From assembly GCF_023715325.1 (NCBI RefSeq), contig NZ_JAMBNX010000001.1, positions 1 through 64,000 on the forward strand: DNA of 64,000 bases. The letters are read 5' to 3'. This DNA is from Agromyces mediolanus. Lineage in GTDB: Bacteria > Actinomycetota > Actinomycetes > Actinomycetales > Microbacteriaceae. The notes below the pieces were generated by a model that ran no database searches, was not told the origin of the DNA, and saw only the letters and a list, made by a program, of their open reading frames with translations. Shown in pieces: positions 15,167 to 31,043 of the stretch (positions are counted from its first letter, which is position 1; each line of letters starts with the position of its first letter). Position numbers and translations under genes: made by a program.

Positions 15167-16333
15167 TCAGCCCGCGAGGCCGACGAGGAGCAGCCGGTCG
15201 TCGCCCGCGCGCGGGTCGCCGCGGCCGTCGGTGTTGTTCGTCAGCACCCAGAGGCCGCCGCCGGGCGCCGCGACGACGTCGCGCAACCGCCCGTGCTCGC
15301 CCGTGAACCACGCCTCGGCGGCCGGCGCCGCCGCACTCGCCGGGGCCACCGACCACAGCCGCTCGCCGCGGAGCGCCGCGAGGAACAGGGAGTCCCCGGC
15401 GACCGCCAGCCCGCTCGGGCTCGCCTCGGCGGTCGGCCACTGCAGCACCGGGTCGACGAAGGCCGGATCGCCCGCCGCGCCCTCCACGACCGGCCAGCCG
15501 TAGTCGCCGCCGGGCTCGATGAGATTCAGCTCGTCCCAGGTGTTCTGACCGAACTCCGCCGCCCAGAGCCGGCCCGAGGCATCCCAGGCGATGCCCTGCG
15601 GGTTGCGGTGGCCGAGGCTCCAGACGGCCGAGCCGAAGGGGTTCCCCGGCGCCGGCTCGCCGTCCGGCGTCATCCGCAGGATCTTGCCCGCGAGCGAAGC
15701 GGGGTCGCGGGCCGCGTCGCGCAGCCCCGCGTCCCCCGTCGTCGCGTAGAGGAAGCCGTCCGGGCCGAAGGCGAGCCGGCCGCCGTTGTGGTTGCCCGCT
15801 TTCGGGATGCCGGTGAGCACCGGCTCCGCCGCGCCGAGGGAGATCGAGCCGGGCTCGCCGGCCAGCGGCATCCGCACGATCCGGTTGTCCTCGGCGGCGG
15901 TGTACATCGCGTAGAGGGCGGGCTCGCGCTCGCCGTCGCCCGGCCGTTGCGCGAGGCCGAGCAGGCCGCCCTCGCCGCCCGCGGCGACGCCCGGCACCTC
16001 GGCGACCACCCGGGTGGCGCCGCCCGGCAGGACCTCGAGGATCCGGCCGAGATCCCGCTCGCTCACGAGCACCGCGCCGTTCGGCAGGGCGACGACCGAC
16101 CACGGGGCGTCGAGGCCCGTCGCGAGCTCGCGCACCGAGCCGTCCGGGCGGAGGACCGGGGGCGGCGGCGGAGCCGGCGTCGGGGCCGGGCTCGCGGTCG
16201 GAGTCGGCGTGGACGACGGGACGCCCGGGGTCGGCGCCGCAACCGGGCTGCAGGCGCCGAGCACCACGAGGGAGAGGAGCGCCAACCCCGCGGGCGCGGC
16301 GATGCCGCCGGCTCGATGGGTCCGCTTCGGCAT
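15167..16333 (-). CDS. PQQ-dependent sugar dehydrogenase-like lipoprotein
   Basis: A 388-residue exported lipoprotein. The signal peptide ends in the lipobox VLGAC (Cys28), followed by a Pro/Thr/Ala linker. It then has a six-bladed beta-propeller typical of glucose/sorbosone dehydrogenases: LATGLDAPWSVVALPNGAVLVSERDLGRI, GGEGGLLGLAQRPG, NHNGGRLAFGPDGFLYATTGD, AGKILRMTPDGEPAPGNPF, SLGHRNPQGIAWD and WAAEFGQNTWDELNLIEPGGDYGWP. It probably oxidises aldoses outside the membrane if PQQ is available. No PQQ biosynthesis genes are in the window. It is divergent from pxpA. Confidence 0.9.
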   Translation of the reverse strand: MPKRTHRAGGIAAPAGLALLSLVVLGACSPVAAPTPGVPSSTPTPTASPAPTPAPPPPPVLRPDGSVRELATGLDAPWSVVALPNGAVLVSERDLGRILEVLPGGATRVVAEVPGVAAGGEGGLLGLAQRPGDGEREPALYAMYTAAEDNRIVRMPLAGEPGSISLGAAEPVLTGIPKAGNHNGGRLAFGPDGFLYATTGDAGLRDAARDPASLAGKILRMTPDGEPAPGNPFGSAVWSLGHRNPQGIAWDASGRLWAAEFGQNTWDELNLIEPGGDYGWPVVEGAAGDPAFVDPVLQWPTAEASPSGLAVAGDSLFLAALRGERLWSVAPASAAAPAAEAWFTGEHGRLRDVVAAPGGGLWVLTNNTDGRGDPRAGDDRLLLVGLAG

Positions 16334-16424
16334 CCGGCCTCCCGTTCCCGGTGGTTCCCGCTCCGCCCAGTCTGCGCGCCCGCCGGCCGCGCGGCAATGC
16401 CCCGGCACCCGGCAGAATGGGGGG

Positions 16425-17186
16425 ATGGCGGCGTCGATCGATCTGAACTGCGACCTCGGCGAGTCCTTCGGCGCGTGGCGGCTCGGCGACGACGAGACGA
16501 TGTTCGGCCTGGTGACGAGCGCGAACGTCGCCTGCGGCTTCCACGCCGGCGACCCCGTCACGATGCGGCGCAGCGTCGCGCTCGCCGCCTCGCACGGCGT
16601 GGCCCTCGGTGCGCACCCCGGCTATCGCGACCTGGCCGGCTTCGGCCGGCGCGCGCTCGATGCGGCCCCCGAGGAGCTCGCCGCCGAGCTCCTCTACCAG
16701 CTGGGTGCGCTCGACGGTCTCGCCCGGGCGCACGGCGTCCGGGTCCGCTACGTGAAGGCGCACGGCGCGCTGTACCACCGGCTCGGCGCCGACGCCCGGG
16801 CCGCCGCCGCGTTCGCCGAGGCGCTCGCCGCCTTCGACGCCGCGCTCCCCGTGCTCGGCGCGCCCGGCGGCGCGATCGAGGCCGCGGCGTCCGCCGCCGG
16901 ACTCCGGTTCGCCCGCGAGGCCTTCGCCGATCGCGGCTACGGGCCCGACGGCCTGCTCCTGCCGCGCGGCGCCGACGGGGCCCTCATCACCGAACCGGAG
17001 GAGGTCGCCGCCCGTGCCGTGGCGCTCGCCACCACCGGCGCGGTGCCGCTCCGCGGCGGCGGCGCCGTCGAGCTCGCCCCCGACTCGATCTGCCTGCACG
17101 GCGACACCCCCGGGGCGCCCGAGCTGGCCCGGCACGTCCGCGCGGCCCTCGAAGCGGCCGGCGTGCGGGTGCGGGCGTTCGCATGA
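16425..17186 (+). CDS. pxpA: 5-oxoprolinase subunit A (LamB/YcsF family)
   Basis: A 253-residue protein beginning ASIDLNCDLGESFGAWRLGDDE, followed by SANVACGFHAGDPVTMRRSVALA, GAHPGYRDLAGFGRR, VRYVKAHGALYH, REAFADRGYGPDGLLLPR and SICLHGDTPGA, all hallmarks of PxpA. With PxpB and PxpC it hydrolyses 5-oxoproline to glutamate using ATP. The ATG lies 6 nt after a CAGAAT box with no real SD (leaderless). Its stop overlaps the pxpB start (ATGA), so the three subunits are translationally coupled. Confidence 0.95.
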   Translation: MAASIDLNCDLGESFGAWRLGDDETMFGLVTSANVACGFHAGDPVTMRRSVALAASHGVALGAHPGYRDLAGFGRRALDAAPEELAAELLYQLGALDGLARAHGVRVRYVKAHGALYHRLGADARAAAAFAEALAAFDAALPVLGAPGGAIEAAASAAGLRFAREAFADRGYGPDGLLLPRGADGALITEPEEVAARAVALATTGAVPLRGGGAVELAPDSICLHGDTPGAPELARHVRAALEAAGVRVRAFA

Positions 17187-17884
17187 GCGTGCGACTGCTG
17201 CCGAGCGGACCCGACGCGATCCTCGTCGAGTGCGGCTCCCCGGCCGAGGTGCTCGCGCTGCACGGAGCGCTCGCGATCGAACCGCCGGACGGGCTCGTCG
17301 AGCTCGTGCCGGCCGCGCGCACCCTGCTCGTCTCGCTCGACCACCGGGTGCTGCCGCTCGAGACGGCGGCGAGCTGGGTGCGGCGCGCGGCGGCGCGCGG
17401 CCCGGGAGACGCGGATGCCTCGACCGGCACCGCCTCCCTGACCGACCCGCCCGCCCGCGGCATCCGCCCGGAGGCGGAACGGTCCGTCGTCCTCAACGTG
17501 CGCTACGACGGCGAAGACCTCGCCGACACCGCGCGGATCCTCGGCCTCGCCCCGGCCGAGCTCGTCGCGCGGCACCTCGCCGCCGAATGGCGGGTCGCGT
17601 TCATCGGCTTCGCCCCGGGGTTCGCGTACCTCGTCAGCGACGACTGGCCGTACCGGGTGCCCCGTCTGGACGCGCCGCGCACGCGGGTGCCGGCCGGATC
17701 GCTCGCGCTCGCCGACGGCTACACCGGCGCATATCCCCGGGAGAGCCCGGGCGGCTGGCGGCTCATCGGTCGCACCGACGCGGTGCTCTGGGACGAGCGC
17801 GCCGATCCGCCGGCGAGGCTCGTGCCCGGCGCACGCGTGCGGTTCCGCGAGGCCGGGCCCACCGGGCCGGGGGCGCGCTCGTGA
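17183..17884 (+). CDS. pxpB: 5-oxoprolinase subunit B (KipI-like)
   Basis: A 233-residue protein, MSVRLLPSGPDAILVECGS..., with the KipI/PxpB core VVLNVRYDGEDLADTARILGLAPAELVARHLAAEWRVAFIGFAPGFAYLVSDD, then RLDAPRTRVPAGSLALADGYTGAYPRESPGGWRLIGRTD. This is the partner of PxpC in the ATP-dependent 5-oxoprolinase. Its start overlaps the pxpA stop by 4 nt, and its own stop overlaps the GTG start of pxpC by 4 nt. Confidence 0.94.
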   Translation: MSVRLLPSGPDAILVECGSPAEVLALHGALAIEPPDGLVELVPAARTLLVSLDHRVLPLETAASWVRRAAARGPGDADASTGTASLTDPPARGIRPEAERSVVLNVRYDGEDLADTARILGLAPAELVARHLAAEWRVAFIGFAPGFAYLVSDDWPYRVPRLDAPRTRVPAGSLALADGYTGAYPRESPGGWRLIGRTDAVLWDERADPPARLVPGARVRFREAGPTGPGARS

Positions 17885-18744
17885 CCGCCCTCCGCGTCGT
17901 CGCGGCCGGGCCATCCTGCCTCATCGAGGACCTCGGCCGGCCCGGGCTCGCGCGCCTGGGCGTCGGCCGCTCCGGCGCAGCCGATCGCGGCGCGCTCGCG
18001 CTCGCGAACCGACTGATCGGCAACCCGGCCGGGGCCGCGGGACTCGAAGTGCTCCTCGGCGGCTTCCGCGCGGTCGCGGAGGCGGATGCCTGGGTCGCCG
18101 TTACGGGCGCGCGCGGCACGATCCTCGTCGACGGGCTCGAGGCGCCGCCGGCCGCCGCCGTGCGGGTGCCCGCGGGTGCCGAACTGGAACTCCGGCCGGC
18201 CGAGCACGGGCTCCGCTACCTGGTCGGCGTCCGCGGCGGCATCGCGGTGCCCGAGGTGCTCGGCTCGCGGTCACGGGACACCCTCGCCGGGCTCGGTCCC
18301 GCCCCCGTCGCCGCGGGCGACCGGCTGCCGATCGGCGCCGAGCCCGAGGCGCCGGTCGCGCTCCTCGACCGGGAGGCGGCGTTCGCCCCGTCCGACGGGC
18401 CGGTGGTGCTCGAGCTCGTGCCCGGGCCGCGCGCCGACTGGTTCACCGACGAGGCCCGTGCCCGGCTCTTCGACGCGGAGTGGCGCACCTCGCCCGCCGC
18501 GGACCGGGTCGGCACGCGCCTCGACGGGCCGCCGCTCGCACGCCTCGTCGCGGGGGAGCTCGCGAGCGAGGCGACCGTGCCGGGGTCGATGCAGGTGTCG
18601 ACCTCCGGACAGCCGACGATCCTCGGCCCCGATCGCCCGGTGACGGGCGGATACCCCGTCGTCGCGATCGTCGCGCCGGCCTCGCTCGACCGGGTCGCGC
18701 AGCTCCGTCCCGGCCAGCCCGTTCGCTTCCGGCACGCCCGCTGA
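17881..18744 (+). CDS. pxpC: 5-oxoprolinase subunit C (KipA-like)
   Basis: A 287-residue protein with a GTG start inside the pxpB stop. The family signature is LIEDLGRPGLARLGVGRSGAADRGALALANRLIGNPAGAAGLEVLLGG, then VAVTGA, LRYLVGVRGGI, VLGSRSRDTLAGLG, SMQVSTSGQPTILGPDRPVTGGYPVVAIV and RPGQPVRFRH. It forms the 5-oxoprolinase with PxpA and PxpB. This completes the operon. Downstream is a long inverted repeat and a convergent gene. Confidence 0.94.
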   Translation: MTALRVVAAGPSCLIEDLGRPGLARLGVGRSGAADRGALALANRLIGNPAGAAGLEVLLGGFRAVAEADAWVAVTGARGTILVDGLEAPPAAAVRVPAGAELELRPAEHGLRYLVGVRGGIAVPEVLGSRSRDTLAGLGPAPVAAGDRLPIGAEPEAPVALLDREAAFAPSDGPVVLELVPGPRADWFTDEARARLFDAEWRTSPAADRVGTRLDGPPLARLVAGELASEATVPGSMQVSTSGQPTILGPDRPVTGGYPVVAIVAPASLDRVAQLRPGQPVRFRHAR

Positions 18745-18752
18745 GCTCCCGC

Positions 18753-18847
18753 TCACAACTCAGGAACATCTGCCGGTTATGGGCATCGAGCCGATCGGCG
18801 ATCGGCGTCCGCGCAGGGATGCCGGTCGGATTCTTCCTGAGTTGTGA
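18753..18847. repeat. Long-loop inverted repeat between convergent genes (14-bp arms)
   Basis: TCACAACTCAGGAA (18753-18766) is exactly complementary to TTCCTGAGTTGTGA (18834-18847). The 67-nt loop itself contains the palindrome GCCGATCGGC. It lies between the pxpC stop and the stop of the minus-strand gene. The arms are less GC-rich than the surroundings. Either a bidirectional terminator or a dispersed palindromic element. Confidence 0.7.
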
Positions 18848-18893
18848 ACGGGGGGGGAGGGAGACGGTGGGAGCGCGGCGGATGACCCGGACG

Positions 18894-19760
18894 CTACTTC
18901 GCGAGGAAGACCGAACGTGCCGGCGGCGGGCTCGGGACGGCCGTGGCATCCGTCACCACCGGCGCGCCCGCGACGAAGCGGCGCAGCTCCTCGCCGTCGA
19001 CGAGCTTCGCGGGCGCCGGATCGCTCGCGAGCCGGCGCGGCAGCTCGGCGAAGGGCAGCTCGGTGTCGCTTGCATACATGACGACGTTGCCGAAGCGACG
19101 TCCCTTCAGCATCGAGGCGTCGGCGGCGATCGCGACGTGCGCGAAGACGTGGCCGAGGGTCGCCGCCTGCGAACGGGCGAAGCCGAGTCCGGCGCCGTCG
19201 GCGACGTTCACCGCCACGATGCCGCCGGGCGCGAGGCGAGGCCGCAGCAGGCCGTAGAACTCGGTGCTCGTGACGTGGGCGGGCGTGCGCGCGCCGGAGA
19301 AGATGTCGACGACGGCCAGGTCGACGGCCCCGTCGAGACCGGCCGGCAGCTTCTGCAGCACCGCGCGGGCGTCGCCGTGGCGCACCCGCAGCTGCGCGCC
19401 GCGGGGCAGCGGCAGCACCTCGCGCACGAGCTCGACGAGTTCCGACTCGAGCTCGATCACCTGCTGACGGGAACCGGGCCGCGTCGCGATGACGTACCGC
19501 GGCAGGGTGAGCGCCCCGCCGCCGAGGTGCAGTGCCGTGATCGGCTCGCCCTCGGACCGGACGAGGTCGATCGCGTGCCCGATGCGCCGCACGTACTCGA
19601 AGCCGAGCCACTCGGGCCGCTCGAGCTCGACGTGCGACTGCGGGGTGCCGTCCACGTAGAGGGTCCAGGAGCCGGGGGTGCTGCGGGACTCCTCGAGCTT
19701 CGCGAGGTGGCCGCTCGCGGAGAGACGGCGTTCGAGCGGCGGGTCGGCGTGGTGCGGCAC
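18894..19760 (-). CDS. Spermidine synthase-like methyltransferase-fold protein (copy 1)
   Basis: A 288-residue protein of the polyamine-aminopropyltransferase fold: WTLYVDGTPQSHVELERPEWLGFEYVRRIGHAIDLV, ITALHLGGGALTLPRYVIATRPGSRQQVIELESELVELVREVL (Rossmann GGGALT motif and acidic end of strand 2), LRVRHGDARAVL and DLAVVDIFSGARTPAHVTSTEFY. The key motif is VDIFSG, not the D(S/L)xDP of true spermidine synthases, so aminopropyl transfer is doubtful. The GTG start follows TAGCGT by 6 nt (leaderless). It lies next to a paralogue. Confidence 0.82.
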   Translation of the reverse strand: MPHHADPPLERRLSASGHLAKLEESRSTPGSWTLYVDGTPQSHVELERPEWLGFEYVRRIGHAIDLVRSEGEPITALHLGGGALTLPRYVIATRPGSRQQVIELESELVELVREVLPLPRGAQLRVRHGDARAVLQKLPAGLDGAVDLAVVDIFSGARTPAHVTSTEFYGLLRPRLAPGGIVAVNVADGAGLGFARSQAATLGHVFAHVAIAADASMLKGRRFGNVVMYASDTELPFAELPRRLASDPAPAKLVDGEELRRFVAGAPVVTDATAVPSPPPARSVFLAK

Positions 19761-19810
19761 GCCTCAACGCTACCCCGCGCCCTCGGCGGGCGCGCCTCGG
19801 CGGGCGCCCC

Positions 19811-20572
19811 TCAGCAGGCGCCGAAGAGCACCGCGTCGAGCCGGTCGCGTTCGAGCACGGCGGCGGGGTGCGGCCCGAGCCGGGCGAGCCGTTCGGCGAC
19901 GTCGGGCGGGATGCCGGCCGGACCGGCGACCAGCACGGCGTTGCCCTCCTCGGCGCCGGCCAGCACGCCGGCGTCGCCCGCGACGAGCAGTTCCGTGCCG
20001 GGTCGGGCGCGGGCGATCGCGCGCGCCTGCTCGCGCAGCCGCCCGAGCCCCGCGGCATCGGCGACGTTCGCGATGAGCAGCGGCGGTCCGTCGGCCGGGT
20101 CGAGGAGCGCGAGGAGTTCCCGCTGGAAGGCCGCGTCGGTGACGAACGCCGGTGGATCGAGACGGGTATAGAGGTCGAGGACGACGAGGTCGAAGCCGGC
20201 GCCCGCCGCCCGGAGCGCCGGCACCGCGTCGGCCGCGTCGGCGATCCGCGTCTCGACGCCGGCCGGCGCCGGCATCCGGTCGAGCACGAGTTCGAGGAGC
20301 TCGGCGTCGAGCTCGACGACGAGCTGGGCCGAGCCGGGCCGGGTGGCGGCGAGGTATCGCGGGATGGTGAGCGCGCCGCCGCCGAGGTGCAGGGCGCGCA
20401 GCGGGGCGCCGGGCGTCGCCATCGCGTCGATCACGTGGCCGATCCGGCGGACGTACTCGAAGAACAGTCGGCCGGGGTCGTCGGCGTCGACGTGGGACTG
20501 GGCGGTGCCGTCGACGAGCAGCGTCCAGCCGTGGCTGCTGAACACGTCGCGCTCGAACTCGATGCGCGTCAT
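19811..20572 (-). CDS. Spermidine synthase-like methyltransferase-fold protein (copy 2)
   Basis: A 253-residue paralogue of the downstream gene. The shared blocks are WTLLVDGTAQSHVDADDPGRLFFEYVRRIGHVIDAM, LRALHLGGGALTIPRYLAATRPGSAQLVVELDAELLELVLDRM, DLVVLDLYTRLDPPAFVTDAAFQREL and LLIANVADAAGLGRLREQARAIA. Here the catalytic-site motif is LDLYTR, again not the spermidine-synthase form. It ends 51 bp before the start of copy 1, and both genes run leftward. The product is unknown. The pair may act on one pathway or as a heteromer. Confidence 0.82.
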   Translation of the reverse strand: MTRIEFERDVFSSHGWTLLVDGTAQSHVDADDPGRLFFEYVRRIGHVIDAMATPGAPLRALHLGGGALTIPRYLAATRPGSAQLVVELDAELLELVLDRMPAPAGVETRIADAADAVPALRAAGAGFDLVVLDLYTRLDPPAFVTDAAFQRELLALLDPADGPPLLIANVADAAGLGRLREQARAIARARPGTELLVAGDAGVLAGAEEGNAVLVAGPAGIPPDVAERLARLGPHPAAVLERDRLDAVLFGAC

Positions 20573-20783
20573 CGGCTGCGGTCGGCCGGCGCGGCGGGCG
20601 GGCCGGCAACGGCACCGGGCTCGGTCATGGCGCCTCCTCGTGCCCGTCAGTCTAGGGATGCCGCGGGGTCGGCCGGGGCGGAGCGGCGCCCGATTCCGCG
20701 GCGCGCCGGGGCGTTCGGCGAGGCATCCGAGCCCCGTGCCGCGCGGTTATACCGGAGATCCATGACGAAATCAAGAATCCGGC

Positions 20784-20812
20784 TGGACATGGCGCGTCTT
20801 GTCGCATATGCT
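20784..20812 (+). promoter_or_regulatory. rpoBC operon promoter
   Basis: TGGACA (20784-20789) and TATGCT (20807-20812) are separated by 17 bp, a good housekeeping-sigma match. An overlapping TTGACC (20812-20817) could drive a second start but has only a weak -10 (CACTCT). The leader of about 150 nt contains a small hairpin, GTGATC/GATCAC (20872-20887). The rest of 20573-20967 holds no gene. Confidence 0.65.
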
Positions 20813-20967
20813 TGACCTTTGCGCTCCCAGACCCACTCTGCCTTCATATTGCGGTCGGCTCCGTGTAGTCCGTGATCTCGCGATCACCGACTCCCGCACA
20901 CACGTCTCGGGGCAATTCTCCACTTGTGACAATGAACCGGGCCGACGGGCCCATGGAGGTCATTTCC

Positions 20968-24459
<3,492 letters not shown>

Positions 24460-24500
24460 ACCGCCAGGTACGAAACGACTTCAGGAATCTAGGAGAGAAA

Positions 24501-28397
<3,897 letters not shown>

Positions 28398-28413
28398 GCG
28401 TGACGCGCTGAAC

Positions 28414-28447
28414 CCGAAGGGCCCCGGAGGAATCCGGGGCCCTTCGG
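28414..28447 (+). terminator. rpoBC operon terminator
   Basis: Perfect 15-bp arms (28414-28428 and 28433-28447, beginning CCGAAGGGCCCC) with a GGAA loop, 16 nt after the rpoC stop. A strong intrinsic-type hairpin without a long T-tract. Confidence 0.9.
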
Positions 28448-28535
28448 CGTCTCCCGCGCGCTTCCCGTGGGCGGCGCCGCCTCGGCGCTAGCATGAGCCG
28501 AATCGGTCACACGGGGTGCCCGGAGGGAGCGGACC

Positions 28536-29579
28536 ATGACGAGCACGACGCCCGGAGACGACGAGCAGACGCGCGCGGACGACGACGCGGCTGCGAACGT
28601 CGACGCGACGCCCGCAGCGACGGACGCGGACACCGAACACCCCACGGCGGTGCTGCCGGAGCCGGTCGCGGCGCCCGGCGCGGATGCCTCCGCCCCCTCC
28701 GCGCCCGAGGTGGCCCCGGCGGCAGCGGCTGCGGCTGCGGCCCGGCCCGAGGAGGCCCCGGCCGTCCACGGCGAGGCCCCCGGGGTCATCGAGGAGCCCG
28801 AGGCGGCGAGCGAGGAGCTCGACGCGAACGCGAGGCTCGACGCCGCGGTGCAGCGGGCGGGCGTGGTCCCCGGTGGGGACGCCCCCGTCGAGGAGTACCC
28901 CGAGCCCGTCGCGGCCGATGCGGTGCGGCGCGAGACCTACGTGCCGGCGGGCGCCGCGGCCGGTGCCGCGGCCGGTGCCGCGACGCTCGCCCCGGAGCCC
29001 GGCTTTCCGGCCGGCGGCCCGCAGACCGTCTACGTGCAGGCCCCGGAGCCGCCGAAGGCGAAGGGCAACCGCGGCTTCGGCATCCTCGTCGCCCTGATCG
29101 GCACCGTGCTGTTCGCCGCCCTCTACCTGGGTGCGGCCTACCTGCTGCTGCTCAGCCAGGGCGACGCGGGCGGGGCGACCGAGCAGCTCACCCAGTTCGC
29201 GGCGAAGCAGCTGTTCTGGGTGCCGGTGGCGGTGTTCTTCCTCGGCTTCGCGCTGCTCGCCGCGATCGTGAACAAGGGCGGGTGGTGGACGTACGCGGTC
29301 TTCGGGCTGCTCGTGGCCGCCGCCGTGTACTTCTCGTACGTGGGCGGTGCGCTCTGGTCGGTCGCCTGGACGATCACGCCGAGCGACGTGCCGGGGTTCG
29401 TCGCCCAGCGCTGGCTCGACCCCTTCGCGATCGTCGCGGCCGTCATCGCCCGGGAGATCCCGATCTGGCTCGGCGGCTGGATCGCCGCCCGAGGCCGCAA
29501 GGTGACCGAGCGCAACCGGCTCGCCCTCGAGGCCTACGACCGGGAGATCGCGGCGGGACCGCAGGCCCAGCTGCGCTGA
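28536..29579 (+). CDS. Hypothetical membrane protein with long acidic/Ala-Pro N-terminal region
   Basis: A 347-residue protein. Residues 1-165 are disordered, rich in Ala, Glu, Asp and Pro (MTSTTPGDDEQTRADDD...). Residues 175-325 hold four transmembrane helices (FGILVALIGTVLFAALYLGAAYLLLL; LFWVPVAVFFLGFALLAAIVN; WWTYAVFGLLVAAAVYFSYVGGALW; FAIVAAVIAREIPIWLGGWIAARG), ending in a basic tail. A GGAGGG SD precedes the ATG, and TAGCAT upstream is a likely -10. No family is recognised. It sits at the left border of the type VII secretion region, but a link is only positional. Confidence 0.7.
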   Translation: MTSTTPGDDEQTRADDDAAANVDATPAATDADTEHPTAVLPEPVAAPGADASAPSAPEVAPAAAAAAAARPEEAPAVHGEAPGVIEEPEAASEELDANARLDAAVQRAGVVPGGDAPVEEYPEPVAADAVRRETYVPAGAAAGAAAGAATLAPEPGFPAGGPQTVYVQAPEPPKAKGNRGFGILVALIGTVLFAALYLGAAYLLLLSQGDAGGATEQLTQFAAKQLFWVPVAVFFLGFALLAAIVNKGGWWTYAVFGLLVAAAVYFSYVGGALWSVAWTITPSDVPGFVAQRWLDPFAIVAAVIAREIPIWLGGWIAARGRKVTERNRLALEAYDREIAAGPQAQLR

Positions 29580-29607
29580 GGCGGCGGCTGAGGCGGCGGC
29601 CGGCTGC

Positions 29608-30378
29608 TCAGTCGCAGCCGAGTTCGGCGGCCGCGGTACCGAGCTCGAGCTCGGCGCCCCAGTCGCTGAAGCTGAGCTCGGCGTCGCCGTCGGTCTCGGC
29701 GAGCGTCAGCGCCCGGGGGAGCGGCGGGCCGTAGCGGTCCACGACGAGCACTCCGGCGCGGCTGTCGCTCGCGCCGATCTGCACGGCGAGGGTCTCGCCG
29801 TCGCCGCTCGGGGCGGCGACCGACAGCTCCGCCTCGGACAGGACCGCGGCGAGCAGCGCCTCGGGATCGTTGAAGGGCGCCCACTGGGCGACCGCGGGGT
29901 CGGTGCCGACCGTGCAGACGCCGTCGACGAGCTCGGGGCGCCCGCTCGCGGCGGCGAAACCGGCGTCGCCGCGCACGGCGGTGCGACCCTCGTCGACGAG
30001 CATCGACGTCGACACCCCGTCGGCCGCGAGCGTCGCCCGGAACGCCCCGGCGCGCCCCGCGTAGTCGACGGTGATCGTGCGCCCGGGCAGCAGCTCGCCC
30101 TCCTCCGAGGGGACGAACTCGTGCACGGTGCCCGTCACCGCGACCGTGCCGCCGCCGCGCACCGCGTCGAGGATCCGGTCGGCGAGCTCGGCCCGGGGCA
30201 CGAGCCACAGCCCGTTGCCGCTCGCGCCGTCGAAGGACTCGGTGTCGACGCCGGGCGGCGCGGTCGGCAGGGGCGGCGTCGCCGAGCAGCCGACGAGGAG
30301 CAGCGGCAGGGTGAGCAGCAGCGCGGCGCGGATGCCGTGGCGGCGACCCGTCGGCCGCGCAGCGTCGGCCCGGCTCAT
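29608..30378 (-). CDS. Lipoprotein, LppX/LprG-like fold possible
   Basis: A 256-residue lipoprotein. The signal peptide is RAALLLTLPLLLVGC, with lipobox Cys31. The mature part has repeating strand patterns (GGTVAVTGTVHEFVP, GRTITVDYAGRAGAFRATLAADGVSTSMLVDEGRTAVRGDAGF, then GVLVVDRYGPPLPRALTLAE...ELSFSDWG) reminiscent of the LolA-like half-barrel of LppX/LprG lipoproteins, which carry lipids. This is a shape argument only. Its ATG overlaps the stop of the upstream gene by 4 nt (ATGA), so the two are co-expressed. Confidence 0.68.
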   Translation of the reverse strand: MSRADAARPTGRRHGIRAALLLTLPLLLVGCSATPPLPTAPPGVDTESFDGASGNGLWLVPRAELADRILDAVRGGGTVAVTGTVHEFVPSEEGELLPGRTITVDYAGRAGAFRATLAADGVSTSMLVDEGRTAVRGDAGFAAASGRPELVDGVCTVGTDPAVAQWAPFNDPEALLAAVLSEAELSVAAPSGDGETLAVQIGASDSRAGVLVVDRYGPPLPRALTLAETDGDAELSFSDWGAELELGTAAAELGCD

Positions 30379-30920
30379 GAGGAGGCGTCCGCGGCGCAGA
30401 CGCCGGCGCCGCGCTGCCCGGTGAGGGTGGCGGCGTCGAGGGAGACCTCGTCCTCGGTCCCGCCCGGCCGCACGACGAAGCAGCTCCGGTCGTCGTAGAG
30501 GCCGGCCGCGGCCGGGATCCACGCCTCGGTGCCGCGCACGAGCCCGCTGAGGTCGGCCATCGCGCCGTCGCCGTCGACGACGAAGAGCTGGTAGTCGGCG
30601 TCGGGGCCGGACCAGTCGAGCCGCAGGTTGCCCGACTCGACCGAGGCGCTGAGGCCGTCGACGCGCACGCTGGAGTCGGTCGCCATCGACACGATCCACC
30701 AGGCGAGGGCGCCGGCCAGTGCGAGGAAGGTGAGGCCGACCGAGACCAGGAACGCCGGGTGCAGCCACCAGCGCCGGGTGCGCGGCGGCGCCTCGGCGAG
30801 CTCGGGGAGCACGGAGGCCCCGCTGCCGAGCGCGCGCGCATGGCCGGCAGAACGGGTCGCGGCCTGGGGCTGGCCGAGCGCGGCCGACCCCGCGGCGGGC
30901 GGCGGCGTGCGGTCGGTCAT
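30375..30920 (-). CDS. Single-pass membrane protein, partner of downstream lipoprotein
   Basis: A 181-residue protein: a 45-residue disordered cytoplasmic segment, one transmembrane helix (HPAFLVSVGLTFLALAGALAWWIVSMA), then an extracellular beta-rich domain (VRVDGLSASVESGNLRLDWSGPDADYQLFVVDGDGAMADLSGLVRGTEAWIPAAAGLYDDRSCFVVRPG) with two cysteines that may pair. The sequence resembles a fibronectin-III/Ig-like fold. It is coupled to the lipoprotein gene by ATGA overlap. It is divergent from the secreted protein gene at 31044, so possibly part of the same envelope-secretion region. Confidence 0.68.
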   Translation of the reverse strand: MTDRTPPPAAGSAALGQPQAATRSAGHARALGSGASVLPELAEAPPRTRRWWLHPAFLVSVGLTFLALAGALAWWIVSMATDSSVRVDGLSASVESGNLRLDWSGPDADYQLFVVDGDGAMADLSGLVRGTEAWIPAAAGLYDDRSCFVVRPGGTEDEVSLDAATLTGQRGAGVCAADASS

Positions 30921-30985
30921 CTCGGCTCCCTGGGGTCGAACGGCTCGGTCCGGCGCAGCGGGCCCAGCCGGGCCGCGCGACCGCG

Positions 30986-30999
30986 TACCATGCTATATC
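30986..30999 (+). promoter_or_regulatory. Candidate -10 boxes for the secreted-protein/essC unit
   Basis: TACCAT (30986-30991) and TATATC (30994-30999) lie about 50 nt before the GTG at 31044. No good -35 is visible. Either could start the transcript that runs through 31044 and the EssC-like gene. Confidence 0.4.
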
Positions 31000-31043
31000 G
31001 GTGCGCCTGCCCCGAACGGGGCACGCGCAGGAGGGGGACCGGA

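Noticed and set aside
24460-24500. Separate promoter for rpoC
   Set aside because: The 41-bp gap contains only the SD and an AT-poor spacer, with no -35/-10 pair. rpoC is read from the rpoB promoter.
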